From an uncultured delta proteobacterium (GTDB taxonomy: Bacteria; Desulfobacterota; Desulfovibrionia; Desulfovibrionales; Desulfovibrionaceae), in assembly GCA_903843965.1 (NCBI GenBank), contig CAIMRY010000029.1, positions 217,729 through 281,728 of the forward strand: 64,000 nucleotides of DNA. Direction: 5' to 3'. Numbering within the stretch: the first letter of the stretch is position 1; each line of letters starts with the position of its first letter. Of this stretch, positions 17,905 to 26,966 are shown piece by piece. Both the position numbers and the translations under genes were made by a program. The notes below the pieces were generated by a model that did no database searches, was not told the DNA's origin, and saw nothing but the letters and a program-made list of their open reading frames with translations.

Positions 17905-20900
17905 TCAGACGCCTGTCAGGCCCGCCAGCCCGGCCATAACCTGGGCCAGCTCCTGGTCCAGCGCGGCCAGCAGGGCCCAGGCGCTCTGCGGGAGGCCGCC
18001 GTTTTGAGCGTTCTCCATGGCCTGCTCCAACGCCTTCTCCAGGACGTGCTCCAGGGCGCTGGCCGCCGCAAATACGCCCCCGGCGCCGACATTGGCAGCC
18101 ACGCCCCGCACCGTGTGCGCCAGCTGCCTGGCCTGGCTCACGTCGCCCGCAGCCAGGGCCTGGCGGATCGTGCGCGCCTGGTCAACGTGGAGGTCGCGGA
18201 AGTTTCGCAGCACCTCCAGGTACAGCTCGCGGTCGCCCAGGAAGCGCTCCAACCCGGCGGCGGCGTTGATGCCCGAAAAGTCCAGGCCGTCCGCGCCGTC
18301 CCCGGCAGGCGCGCCCGGCGGCGCGGCGCTGACGGGTGGAGCAACGATTGGAACAACAAATGGAACAACGAACGGAGCAGCGGACGGCGCAGCTTCGGTG
18401 AATGCGGCTTCGGGCGGCGATGCTTCTGGCGACAAAACAGCGGACAACGGAACATCAGACGACGAAGCGGCGGACAACGGACCGGCGCATTCCGAAACAG
18501 GGGCGATCCAGCGCTCCAGGGTGGCGAAAAGCACCCAGGGGTCCGTGGGCTTGGCCACGTGGTCGTTCATGCCCGCGCCCAGCACGCGCCTGCGGTCGTC
18601 GTCAAAGGCGTGGGCGGTCATGGCGATGATGGGCAGGGCGCTGCCGGCCAGGTGCTCGCGGATGAGCCCGGCGGTCTCGTAGCCGTCCATGCCCGGCATC
18701 TCGATGTCCATGAGCACGGCGTCGAAGCGCCCTGGCTGCACCAGGGCCAGCGCCCTGGAGCCGTCAACGGCGATGGTCACCTCCATTCCGGCCTGCTCCA
18801 GAATGCCCCTGGCCACCTGCTGGTTCACGGCGTTGTCCTCCACCACCAGAACGCGGCGGCCCCGCAGGCAGGCCGGAGGCTCCCGCCGCCCGCTCCGTTG
18901 CGCGGGCGCGTTGCGCGCCTCCCCGGCCCCGCCCAGGGCCTGGCGCACCGCCGAGAGCAGCTGGCTGCGGCTCACGGGCTTGATGACGGTGGAGTTCTCG
19001 TCCCAGGCAGAGCCCTGGTCCGCCTCGCCCTGCCCGGCCAGGGCCCGCAGCAGCAGCAGCGCCGGGGGCTTGGCCCCTGCGGCCAGGCTCTGGGCCAGGG
19101 CCTTTTGCACCGCGTCGAGGCCCGGCAGGGCGGCGTCGACTATCAGCAGGTCATAGCGAGGCTGATTCGGAGGCGGCTGTTTCAGACGCAGCCGGTCCAG
19201 CACCTCGTCGGCGGACCAGGCCTGCCCGGCCTCAAGCCCCATTCCGGCCAGGGTCTTGGCCAGCATGCCGGAGGAGCTGACGTTCGCATCGGCCACCAGG
19301 ACCCGTTTCCCGCGCAGGTCCGGGGGCAGCAGCGCGCCCTGGTGCCGCTCCACGCCGGACACGGGGAAGCGGACCAGCACGCTGAAGGTGCTGCCCCGGC
19401 CCGGACGGCTTTCCACGCTGATGCTCCCGCCCATGAGTTCCGCCAGCCGCCTGCTGATGGACAGCCCCAGGCCCGTGCCGCCGTAGCGGCGCGTGGTGGA
19501 TGAATCGGCCTGGGTGAAGGGCTCGAACAGCCGCGCCAGCTGGTCCGGGGTCATGCCCAGGCCGGTGTCGCGCACGGTGAGGCCGACCTCCACCAGCCCC
19601 TCGGCGCATACGGGCCGGCCCTGGACGGAGACCGTCACCTCGCCGCGCTCCGTGAACTTCATGGCGTTGCCCACGAGGTTCACCAGAATCTGGTTCAGGC
19701 GCAGGGAGTCGCCCACGAAGCCGACGGGCGTCTCGGGCTCCCGGCCCACCACAAAGGCCAGGCCCTTGGCCTGGATCTGCGGCCCCATGAGCAGGGTCAG
19801 CTCGTCCAGCACCTCGTCCAGGCTGAAGGAGGCCTGCTCCAGGGTCAGCATGTCGGCCTCGATCTTGGAGAAGTCGAGCACGTCGTTCAAGAGCCCCAAA
19901 AGCCCTTTGGAGGCCTGGTCGATGATCCGCAGGTGGTACTGCTGCGCTGGCGGCGGCTGCGCGCTCAGGGCCAGGTGCGTCATGCCCAGGATGGCGTTCA
20001 TGGGGGTGCGCAGCTCGTGGCTCATGGTGGCCAGAAAGTCGCCCTTGACCTGGTTGGCGTGTTCCGCCTCGCGGGTGGCGCGGCGCATGGCCTCCTCCGC
20101 GCGCTTAAGCTCCGTGATGTCCACGAGGGTGGCCATGGAGCCCTGGTACACCCCGTCCTCGTCCTGCAGCGGGGAGGCCGAGAGCAGGGTCATGATCTCC
20201 CCGCCGTCCTTGCGGCGCAGGCGGCGCTCGTAGCGCTCGACCAGGCCCCGGGGGCGGTTGGCGACCTTCTCGCGGATGCCCTCCAGGTCCTCGGGAAAGA
20301 CGGCCAGGTCGATGGACTTGCCGATCAGCTCCTCCGGCTCGTAGCCCAGCATGTCCGCCAGGCGGTGGTTGAGGTAGGTGATCCTGTTCTCCGTATCCAT
20401 GGTGAAGATGCCCTCCAGCGAGGTCTCCACGATCATGCGCCAGCGTTTTTCGCTGTCCCGCAGGGCCGCCTCCGCGCGCTTGAAGGCGGTGATGTCGCGC
20501 AGGGTGCCGCCAACGCCGGTCTTGCCCCCGGCCAGGGGCACGGGGAACTTGCGCGTCTCGTAGGTGCGCTCGCCCAGGGTCACGTCGTCCAGGGTGACCC
20601 AGCCCTCCCGCAGCACCTCCTCGTCCGAGTCCTGAAGCTTCGCGGCGAAGCCTGCGGGCATGACCTCGGCGTCGGTGCGGCCCGTGGCGTCCTCCGGCGG
20701 CAGGGAGCAGAACTGGGCCAGGGCCCGGTTGACCATCTGGTAGCGCAGGGCCTCGTCCTTGAGGAAGATCATGTCCAGGGAGGCGTCGAAGAAGGTCCGC
20801 AGCCTCTCCTCGCTGGCGCGCAGGGCCTCCTCGAACTGCACGCGCTCCGAGATGTCCGAGCAGAAGCCCTCGAAATGCTTAATGGCCCCGTCGTCGCCGC

Positions 20901-21789
20901 GCACGGCGCGCACGCTCAGGCTGACCCACCTGGGCTGCGCGGCCTCGCCCTTGACCCTGGTGACGAAATTGGCCACCTCGCCCTGCCGCTCCAGCAGATC
21001 GAACAAACGCTCCCGGTCATCGAAATCGCAGGAGGTCTGGTCCGGTGCGCAGCCGCTCCGGCGCACCAGCTCCTCCGGGCCCTGCTCGCCGAAAAGCCGC
21101 GCGAAGTACTTGTTCACGCTGGTGTAGCGGCCCTCTGGCAGGGACTTGAAGATGCCCACCGGGGCCTCCTCGTACAGCGTGCGGAAGGCCTCCTCGCTTA
21201 AGCGCAGCTCCCGCTCCATGCGCCGGGCGTGCTCCACCTGGCGCTCCAGGGCCTGCTGAGTCCGCACCCGGCTGAACTCCATGGCCATGGACACCAGCCC
21301 GCTGACAATGCCCACGCCCACGAAGCGGTAGACAAAGGCCGCAGTGTAATGCTGGAAGTGGCCAGGCCAGTAGCCCCAGATCATAAAGCCCAGGATGAAC
21401 AGGGAGTATGCCCCGCACAGGGCCAGGCCGCCGCGCAGGCCCAAAAGGAAGAAGGCGCAGGCGGGCACGAGCAGGCTCCAGAGGATGCCCGTGTTTTGCG
21501 ACCCGCCGCTGACCAAAAGACAGCCAAAGGCCACGGTGCAGAAGATGCCCACCAGCGTGCGCACAAAGGCCAGGCCGGGCCGGACGATGATCCAGACGGT
21601 CAGGCCCAGCAGCACGGCGCCCAGGAGCAGATCGAAACCCCCAAGAGCGTTCTGCTCCTGGCGCAGGGCGCTGATCCCGAAGGCCAGGGAGAAGAAGCTC
21701 CCCGCGCCGGTGATCATCAGGGAAACCACGTGGCGGACGTATTCGTCCGGGGACATCCTGCGGGTGGTGACGGAGGCGGAAGTCGGCAT
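17905..21789 (-). CDS. Hybrid sensor kinase with PAS domains, two receivers and Hpt
   Basis: The 1294-residue protein combines about five membrane helices (25-170), three PAS-type sensor domains (about 200-320, 325-440 and 445-565), HisKA with His591 (SHELRTPMN), an ATPase domain to about 820, two receivers and a C-terminal Hpt ([10 protein letters not shown]). The first receiver has one acidic-pocket residue changed (VADAN where VDDN is usual); the second is canonical ([15 protein letters not shown]). Between receiver 2 and Hpt is a low-complexity linker with 4-residue repeats (FVVPFVVP). It forms a BarA-like phosphorelay. The receiver gene just upstream may be its target. Confidence 0.87.
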   Translation of the reverse strand: MPTSASVTTRRMSPDEYVRHVVSLMITGAGSFFSLAFGISALRQEQNALGGFDLLLGAVLLGLTVWIIVRPGLAFVRTLVGIFCTVAFGCLLVSGGSQNTGILWSLLVPACAFFLLGLRGGLALCGAYSLFILGFMIWGYWPGHFQHYTAAFVYRFVGVGIVSGLVSMAMEFSRVRTQQALERQVEHARRMERELRLSEEAFRTLYEEAPVGIFKSLPEGRYTSVNKYFARLFGEQGPEELVRRSGCAPDQTSCDFDDRERLFDLLERQGEVANFVTRVKGEAAQPRWVSLSVRAVRGDDGAIKHFEGFCSDISERVQFEEALRASEERLRTFFDASLDMIFLKDEALRYQMVNRALAQFCSLPPEDATGRTDAEVMPAGFAAKLQDSDEEVLREGWVTLDDVTLGERTYETRKFPVPLAGGKTGVGGTLRDITAFKRAEAALRDSEKRWRMIVETSLEGIFTMDTENRITYLNHRLADMLGYEPEELIGKSIDLAVFPEDLEGIREKVANRPRGLVERYERRLRRKDGGEIMTLLSASPLQDEDGVYQGSMATLVDITELKRAEEAMRRATREAEHANQVKGDFLATMSHELRTPMNAILGMTHLALSAQPPPAQQYHLRIIDQASKGLLGLLNDVLDFSKIEADMLTLEQASFSLDEVLDELTLLMGPQIQAKGLAFVVGREPETPVGFVGDSLRLNQILVNLVGNAMKFTERGEVTVSVQGRPVCAEGLVEVGLTVRDTGLGMTPDQLARLFEPFTQADSSTTRRYGGTGLGLSISRRLAELMGGSISVESRPGRGSTFSVLVRFPVSGVERHQGALLPPDLRGKRVLVADANVSSSGMLAKTLAGMGLEAGQAWSADEVLDRLRLKQPPPNQPRYDLLIVDAALPGLDAVQKALAQSLAAGAKPPALLLLRALAGQGEADQGSAWDENSTVIKPVSRSQLLSAVRQALGGAGEARNAPAQRSGRREPPACLRGRRVLVVEDNAVNQQVARGILEQAGMEVTIAVDGSRALALVQPGRFDAVLMDIEMPGMDGYETAGLIREHLAGSALPIIAMTAHAFDDDRRRVLGAGMNDHVAKPTDPWVLFATLERWIAPVSECAGPLSAASSSDVPLSAVLSPEASPPEAAFTEAAPSAAPFVVPFVVPIVAPPVSAAPPGAPAGDGADGLDFSGINAAAGLERFLGDRELYLEVLRNFRDLHVDQARTIRQALAAGDVSQARQLAHTVRGVAANVGAGGVFAAASALEHVLEKALEQAMENAQNGGLPQSAWALLAALDQELAQVMAGLAGLTGV
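18338..18397. repeat. 12-bp-period tandem repeat inside the hybrid-kinase linker
   Basis: Five units of 12 bp starting GGAGCAACGATT, GGAACAACAAAT, GGAACAACGAAC. They encode four-residue repeats ([12 protein letters not shown]) between the second receiver and the Hpt domain. Confidence 0.7.
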
Positions 21790-21797
21790 GCGCCCGC

Positions 21798-22217
21798 CTA
21801 TCCGGAGCGCTCTCCGGGCAGGCCCCCGGCGAAGAGCTCGCTGATGACGCCGTCAATGGCCTTCTTGTCCACCGGCTTGACCAGATAGCCCGTGGCCAGG
21901 CCCTTGAAGAAGGCCTTGGTGGCCTCCTTGGGGCTGTTCAGGGAGGTCGTCATGACGACCTTGACCTCCCTGCCGGGGGGCACGGCCCACTGGTCCTCCA
22001 TCTGGCGAACGGTCTGCAGGAACTCGTGGCCGTCCATTTCCGGCATGAGGATGTCGAGGAAGATCAGGTCAAAGGGAGCGTCCTCGCCCAGGGCCTTGAG
22101 AAAGGTTCCCAGCGCGGCCTTGCCGCTATCCTCCAGCTCGCAGTTCCCATAGCCGGAGAGCAGCTTGCGCAACAACAGACGGCTTGTGATGTCATCGTCG
22201 ATGACCATGATCCGCAC
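21798..22217 (-). CDS. Single-domain response regulator
   Basis: A 139-residue CheY-like receiver with acidic pocket DDD, phospho-acceptor in [11 protein letters not shown], Thr in MTTS and Lys in LVKPVDK. No output domain is attached. It starts at GTG 22217 behind AGGAGG and ends 8 bp before the hybrid kinase, so the two are co-transcribed. It may act as a phosphate sink or relay between that kinase and another protein. Confidence 0.82.
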   Translation of the reverse strand: MRIMVIDDDITSRLLLRKLLSGYGNCELEDSGKAALGTFLKALGEDAPFDLIFLDILMPEMDGHEFLQTVRQMEDQWAVPPGREVKVVMTTSLNSPKEATKAFFKGLATGYLVKPVDKKAIDGVISELFAGGLPGERSG

Positions 22218-22542
22218 AGCGCCACCTCCTCATGCGTCCAAAACGCCAGCCACCCCGCGCAACGCGCGGCGGCCAAGACGCTCCGTAGGATAATAGGCCA
22301 AAAATGATAATCTTGTCCAGGAGTAAGACCATGCCCCTGCCGCTCAGTGCGCCCAAGCGGCGCCGCCCTGATCCGGGGCGGCGGCGAAACCGGGCCCATC
22401 GGCTCAAGCTGCTGAAAAGACAATCGGAATGGAATAAGGGAAGACGCGCGGAAGCACGTGCGCAGGGACAATCAAAAGACCGGGCGAAAGACCGGGCAAA
22501 AGGACGTGCGATAGGACGTGCGGAAAGCCTGGCTGCGGCGTC
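22218..22542. other. Intergenic region between nifA and the receiver gene
   Basis: No supported gene. The left part is AT-richer (22285-22330) and may hold the promoter for the receiver and kinase genes. The right part is the 12-bp-period repeat listed separately. Confidence 0.45.
22450..22533. repeat. Degenerate 12-bp tandem repeat downstream of nifA
   Basis: Seven units of 12 bp, for example AAAAGACCGGGC, GAAAGACCGGGC, AAAAGGACGTGC and GATAGGACGTGC. They begin 10 bp past the nifA stop codon and are non-coding. Confidence 0.7.
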
Positions 22543-24117
22543 CTAGCGCCCGCCCGCCGGGTGCGCGGACTGCTTTTCGATGATCGAGGACAGGCCGTAC
22601 TTCTTGATGCGGTAGCCGATCTGCCGGGGGGTGATGCCCAGCTCCTCGGCGGCCTTGTACTGCACCCAGCCGTTGCGCCGCAGGGCGGCGATGACCTCGT
22701 TGCGCTCCATGGTCCGCAGCGGGGTGCCGCCGGCCGCGTGCGCAGCCTGGCTGCGCTCCTGCTGGACATGGCCCTGCATGCCCGACGGGTTCAGGTAGGG
22801 CTTGAGGAAGACCGCGTCCACGCGCTCGCCGTCGCTCATGATGACCAACCGCTCGATCAGGTTCTCCATCTCGCGCACGTTGCCCGGCCAATCGTACATG
22901 GTCAGGTCGGACAGGGCCCTGGGCGTGAAGGAGAGGATGCGGCCATACTCGCGCGAGACCATGTCGATGAAGTGGTTCAGCAGGGCCGGGATGTCGCCCT
23001 TGCGCTGGCGCAGGGGCGGCACTTGGATGGGGAACACCGAGAGGCGGTAGAAGAGGTCGGCGCGGAAGCCCCCGCGCTCGGCCAGGTCGCCCAGGTCGCG
23101 GTTGGTGGCGGCCACCACGCGCACGTCCACCTTGCGCGTCAGGTTGGCCCCCAGGCGCTCGAACTCCTTGTCCTGCAACACGCGCAATAGCTTGGCCTGG
23201 ATGCCCAGCGGCAGCTCGCCGATCTCGTCCAGGAAGATGGTGCCGTTGTGCGCGTCCTCGAAACGGCCGGGCTTGGAGCCCGTGGCCCCGGTGAAGGCCC
23301 CCTTCTCGTAGCCGAAAAGCTCGCTCTCCAGCAGGTTCTCGGGGATGGAGGCGCAGTTGACCTTGATGAAGGGATGGTCCTTGCGCTCGGAATACTCGTG
23401 GATGATCTTGGCGATCAGGGTCTTGCCCGTGCCGGACTCGCCCAAAAGCAGCACGCTGGCCCGGGTGGGGGCGACCTTCAGGATCTGCCGCTCCACCTCC
23501 TGCATGGCCAGACATTTGCCAACAATGTAAGGTCCGCGCCGCTCGCGCGTGATCTGCGAGCGCAACGAGACATTCTCCCGCACCAGGGCCTGTTCGCGGG
23601 CCTTGATCTTCTCGTTCAGGGACAAAAACTGGCCGATGAGCGTGGCCACCACGGTCAAAAAGCTCAGGTCCTCGTCGTAGCTCACCTCGTCGCCGAAGAG
23701 CCGGTCCACGTTGAGCACGCCCAGGCAGCGCCCGTGCGACGAAATGGGCACGCCGATGAAGGACACCCGGCCCTTTTCCAGGTGGCGCGAGCCGGTCTTG
23801 TCCAAAAACAGGGGCTCGTGGCGGATGTCGGGCACCACGTAGGGCTTGCCGGTCTGGAAGATGAGCCCGGTGACGCCCTCGTCCAGCTCGTACACGCCGC
23901 GCTCGCGCTCCTCAAGGGAGAGCCCGTGGGAGGCGCTGATGACCAGCAGCTCGTTCTCCGGGTCCATGAGGGTGATGGTGGCGCGCTCCATGCTGAGCGT
24001 TTCGGACAGGATGCGCAGCACCTCGGACAGGGCGCGCTCCAGGTCCAGGGCCGTGTCGATGATCTGGCAGATGGACGAGAGCACCTGGAGTTTGAGATTG
24101 CCGAGCATGAGTGTCAT
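22543..24117 (-). CDS. nifA: NifA, sigma-54 activator of nitrogen fixation genes
   Basis: The 524 residues comprise an N-terminal GAF domain (about 20-170), an AAA+ domain with GESGTGKT and the sigma-54 loop GAFTGA, and a C-terminal Fis-type helix-turn-helix (AAEELGITPRQIGYRIKKYGL). This is the standard NifA layout. The two adjacent cysteines in the interdomain linker that make some NifA oxygen-sensitive are not obvious. Its location beside mod and nif genes, whose promoters carry -24/-12 elements, supports the call. An ATG at codon 4 is an alternative start. Confidence 0.88.
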   Translation of the reverse strand: MTLMLGNLKLQVLSSICQIIDTALDLERALSEVLRILSETLSMERATITLMDPENELLVISASHGLSLEERERGVYELDEGVTGLIFQTGKPYVVPDIRHEPLFLDKTGSRHLEKGRVSFIGVPISSHGRCLGVLNVDRLFGDEVSYDEDLSFLTVVATLIGQFLSLNEKIKAREQALVRENVSLRSQITRERRGPYIVGKCLAMQEVERQILKVAPTRASVLLLGESGTGKTLIAKIIHEYSERKDHPFIKVNCASIPENLLESELFGYEKGAFTGATGSKPGRFEDAHNGTIFLDEIGELPLGIQAKLLRVLQDKEFERLGANLTRKVDVRVVAATNRDLGDLAERGGFRADLFYRLSVFPIQVPPLRQRKGDIPALLNHFIDMVSREYGRILSFTPRALSDLTMYDWPGNVREMENLIERLVIMSDGERVDAVFLKPYLNPSGMQGHVQQERSQAAHAAGGTPLRTMERNEVIAALRRNGWVQYKAAEELGITPRQIGYRIKKYGLSSIIEKQSAHPAGGR

Positions 24118-24223
24118 GCCCTGTCCAAAGCAATATCAATGCCGCGGGCTTCAGGCTTGCCGGGTGCAGACCATCGCCCTGGAATAGTGGAGGAATTCCT
24201 GATTGGCATGCAATCTTCAAAAG

Positions 24224-24254
24224 AGGCGTAATTTCGTTTTTGTAAATTTCGCCT
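24224..24254 (-). terminator. Candidate terminator after modC
   Basis: AGGCGAAATTT and AAATTACGCCT on the minus strand form an 11-bp stem with one mismatch, followed by CTTTTG. It lies about 58 bp past the modC stop and upstream of nifA, whose promoter should also lie in this gap. Confidence 0.5.
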
Positions 24255-24311
24255 GTTGACGGTCGTGCTGTCTCACAGAATTGAACAATCCTGGTCCAGG
24301 GCAGGCCCAAC

Positions 24312-25079
24312 TCAGCCGTAGGCCTTGAAGTGTTCGCCCAAAACCAGCGCGCGCGCGCCCGGCCCGCCCTCGGCCCCGCCCTCGGGCCCGTCGCGGAAGG
24401 CCACCACCCGCCGCACCCGGCCCTCGTCATAGAGCACCACCGTGCCGCCGAATTCGGCCACGTCATCGGGATCGTGGGTGATGAGCAGCGTGGGCGTGCC
24501 CAGGGTCTGGCACATGGAGCGCACCTCGCGGCGCATGCGCGCGCGCAACAGCGGGTCCAGGGCCGAAAAGGGCTCGTCCAGCAACAGGGCGCGCGGGCTC
24601 CTGGCCAGGGCGCGCAGCAGCGCCACCCGCTGGCGCTGCCCGCCGGAGAGCCGGGCCGGGCGCGCCTCGGCCAGGTCGGACAGGCTCGCCAGCTCCAGCA
24701 GCTCGGCCACGCGGGAGCGCCCGGCCGCGTCCAGCCGGCCGAACAGTCCGGGCAGTCCGCACCCGAGCCCAAAGCCCACGTTCTGGGCCACGGAGAGATG
24801 CGGGAACAGCGCGTAGTCCTGGAACATCAGGCCCACCCCGCGCTCCCGGGCAGGCACGTTGCACCCGGTGGCCGCATCGAACAGGCAGCGCCCGTCCAGC
24901 TCGATGCGCCCGGACTCCGGGGCCATGAGCCCGGCCACGGCGCGCAGGGTCAGCGTCTTGCCCGAGCCCGAGGGCCCGAAGAGCACGATGGACCGGCCCT
25001 GCGCCTCAAAGGCGGCGGCCAGCTCGAACTCCCGGGCCCCAGACCGGAGCGTTTTCTTGATGTTCAGGCGCAGCGCCAA
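24312..25079 (-). CDS. modC: Molybdate ABC transporter ATP-binding protein, short form
   Basis: An ABC ATPase of 255 residues with Walker A GPSGSGKT, signature LSGGQRQR and Walker B LLLDEPFSALD. The start is taken as TTG at 25079 behind AGGGGA, 11 bp past modA. Typical ModC has about 350 residues with a C-terminal molybdate-binding TOBE domain; this one stops soon after the ATPase core. It powers the ModA/ModB importer that supplies molybdenum for the nitrogenase cofactor and pterin enzymes. Confidence 0.83.
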   Translation of the reverse strand: MALRLNIKKTLRSGAREFELAAAFEAQGRSIVLFGPSGSGKTLTLRAVAGLMAPESGRIELDGRCLFDAATGCNVPARERGVGLMFQDYALFPHLSVAQNVGFGLGCGLPGLFGRLDAAGRSRVAELLELASLSDLAEARPARLSGGQRQRVALLRALARSPRALLLDEPFSALDPLLRARMRREVRSMCQTLGTPTLLITHDPDDVAEFGGTVVLYDEGRVRRVVAFRDGPEGGAEGGPGARALVLGEHFKAYG

Positions 25080-25089
25080 GCGGATTCCC

Positions 25090-25926
25090 CTACGGCTTCT
25101 TGAACCCGAAGGCGCCGAGGATGCGCTGGGCCTCCGCGCCGGTGAGGTAGTCCACAAAGGCCTTGGCTCCGGGCTTCCTGCTGGCGGCGATGATGGCCAC
25201 GGGGTACAGGGCCGGGGTCTTGCCGTCGGCGGTCTGCACCACGCGCACCTTGGCCCCGGCCTGCTGCGCGTCGGTGGAGAAGACAAAGGCCGCGTCCACT
25301 TCGCCGCGCGTCACGTAGTCCAGCACCTGGCGCACGTTGTTGCCCAGGATGTACTTGGGCGTGAGCTGGCTCCACTGGCCGGTGGACTCCAGGAACTCCT
25401 TGGCATAGCGCCCGGCGGGCACGGTCTCCGGGTTGCCCAGGGAGATGCGCGCCACCTTCGGCAGGCCCAGGTCCTTGGCGCTGGCGATGCCGAGCCTTGA
25501 GTCCGCCGGGACCACCAGCACCACGGAGTTGCGCACAAAGTCGCGCCGGGTGCCCGCAGCGATGAGCCCCTTTTCCGCAGCCTGGTCCATGGTCTGCTGG
25601 TCCGCGCTGGCGAACACATCCACGGGCGCGCCGCTTTCCATCTGCTTGAGCAGCGCCCCGGAGGCCCCGTAGTTGGTGACCACGGTCACGCCGGGGTGCC
25701 CGGCCTCAAAGCTCTGCTTCACCGCGTTCAAGGCGTTGGTCAGGCTGGCCGCGGCGGAGACGATGATGTCCTCGGCCTGGGCCGGGGCGGCGGGCAGCGC
25801 GGAAAAAAGCAGGGTCAGGGCCAGGGAGGCCAGGGCAAAACGAAAGGGCCGCATGTTGGTCCGCATGTTGGTCCGCATGGTGGTCCGCATGGTGGTCCGC
25901 ATGGTGGTCCGCATGGTGGTCCGCAT
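25090..25926 (-). CDS. modA: Molybdate-binding periplasmic protein with repeated MRTT N-terminus
   Basis: The 278-residue protein is a substrate-binding protein with the molybdate family pattern (VSAAASLTNAL, GASGALLKQMESGAPVDVFASAD). The signal peptide proper starts at MRPFRFALASLAL (ATG 25854) and ends at AQAED. Ahead of it lie six in-frame repeats of MRTT or MRTN, each with its own ATG; only the first (25926) has an AAGGAG site. Translation probably starts there, giving an unusually long Arg-rich n-region, although starts at inner ATGs are possible. Confidence 0.85.
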   Translation of the reverse strand: MRTTMRTTMRTTMRTTMRTNMRTNMRPFRFALASLALTLLFSALPAAPAQAEDIIVSAAASLTNALNAVKQSFEAGHPGVTVVTNYGASGALLKQMESGAPVDVFASADQQTMDQAAEKGLIAAGTRRDFVRNSVVLVVPADSRLGIASAKDLGLPKVARISLGNPETVPAGRYAKEFLESTGQWSQLTPKYILGNNVRQVLDYVTRGEVDAAFVFSTDAQQAGAKVRVVQTADGKTPALYPVAIIAASRKPGAKAFVDYLTGAEAQRILGAFGFKKP

Positions 25927-25937
25927 GGTGATCTCCT
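25854..25937. repeat. 12-bp tandem repeat at the modA start
   Basis: Seven copies of a 12-bp unit, plus strand CGCATGGTGGTC or CGCATGTTGGTC. The unit keeps the modA frame, so changes in copy number would lengthen or shorten the N-terminus without breaking the gene. Confidence 0.85.
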
Positions 25938-25942
25938 TTGGT

Positions 25943-26659
25943 TCAGGTCGTGGGGGACAGCTTGAGAAATTTGCCGGAGGCCAGCAGCAGCAGCACGCAC
26001 ACCCCGGAGGTGAGCACCACCAGGAACATGGCCTCGTTGTCGCGCCCGGCCTGGGCCGCGTCGTAGATGGCCAGCGAGAGCGTCTGGGTGCGGCCCGGCA
26101 GGTTCCCGGCCAGCATCAGCGTGGCCCCGAATTCGCCCATGGCCCGGGCCAGGGCCAGCATGGCGCCGGAGAGCACCCCGCGCCAGGCCAGCGGCAGGGA
26201 AACGCGCACAAACACGCTGCACTCGCCCGCGCCCAGGCTGCGGGCGGCATGCTCCAGGTTCTGGTCCACGCCCTCAAAGGCCGTGCGCGCGCCCTTGCAG
26301 ACCAGGGGAAAGGCCACCACGCAGGCGGCCAGGGCCGCGCCCTGCCAGGTGAAGACCAGGCTCACGCCAAAGGTCTGCTGCAGCCACTGCCCCAGCACCC
26401 CGCGCCGACCAAAGAGCACCAGCAGATAGTAGCCGATGACCGTGGGCGGCAGCACCAGCGGCAGGGTGCACACGGCGTCCAGGAAATCCCGTCCCGGCAG
26501 CCCCCGGCGCGAGAGGGCGTAGCCCGCCCCCACGCCCAGGGCGCAGGCCCCGGCAGTGGCCGTCAGCGCCACCTTGAGGGTCAGCGCCAGCGGGACCAGG
26601 GCCGAAACCAGGGCCGGAACCAGCAGCCCGGTCAGGGAATCGGACAGGAGCTCAGGCAT
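25943..26659 (-). CDS. modB: Molybdate ABC transporter permease
   Basis: The 238-residue membrane protein has about five helices and the permease coupling motif (GARTAFEGVDQNLEHAARSLGA). It begins at ATG 26659, overlapping the stop of the preceding small ORF by 8 bp, and lies 16 bp ahead of modA. It forms the membrane channel of the Mod system. Joined to nifV on the same transcript, it couples molybdate uptake to homocitrate supply for FeMo-cofactor. Confidence 0.86.
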   Translation of the reverse strand: MPELLSDSLTGLLVPALVSALVPLALTLKVALTATAGACALGVGAGYALSRRGLPGRDFLDAVCTLPLVLPPTVIGYYLLVLFGRRGVLGQWLQQTFGVSLVFTWQGAALAACVVAFPLVCKGARTAFEGVDQNLEHAARSLGAGECSVFVRVSLPLAWRGVLSGAMLALARAMGEFGATLMLAGNLPGRTQTLSLAIYDAAQAGRDNEAMFLVVLTSGVCVLLLLASGKFLKLSPTT

Positions 26660-26966
26660 GCCCGACCCTGAGGGTCTGCTCGCCGCCGGGCGCAACGCAA
26701 TGGCCCTGGTTCCCGCCCGGCCTGCGCGCGCTCGAACCAGGGGCGCACAAGCTGGTGGCGCCAGGAACGTGTGCAGCTGGGCCGGGGGTTTTCGAACCGG
26801 GGGCGCCTGGGCCGTGTACGCCTGGGCCACGCGTGTTCGGGCCGCGCTTGTCCGGGCCGAAATCCTCCGGGCCGATGCCGTCCAGGCCAAGCTCCGCAGC
26901 GGCCCCGATGCCGCCCACCAGCCACAAGGCGTCCGTCATGCGCTTGAAGACCTGCGCCAGGTTCAT
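26652..26966 (-). CDS. Small protein with pentapeptide xxxGP repeats between nifV and modB
   Basis: A 104-residue frame starting at ATG 26966 with AAGGAG and overlapping the nifV stop (ATGA). It ends inside the start of modB. Tight coupling on both sides argues that it is translated. Residues 1-30 (MNLAQVFKRMTDALWLVGGIGAAAELG) could form an amphipathic or membrane helix. The middle is built of five-residue GP repeats (EDFGP, DKRGP, NTRGP, GVHGP). No known family is recognised. Confidence 0.55.
   Translation of the reverse strand: MNLAQVFKRMTDALWLVGGIGAAAELGLDGIGPEDFGPDKRGPNTRGPGVHGPGAPGSKTPGPAAHVPGATSLCAPGSSARRPGGNQGHCVAPGGEQTLRVGHA

Noticed and set aside
25080..25286. Upstream extension of modC overlapping modA
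   Set aside because: It would overlap the modA coding end with low-complexity residues; homology begins at the TTG at 25079.
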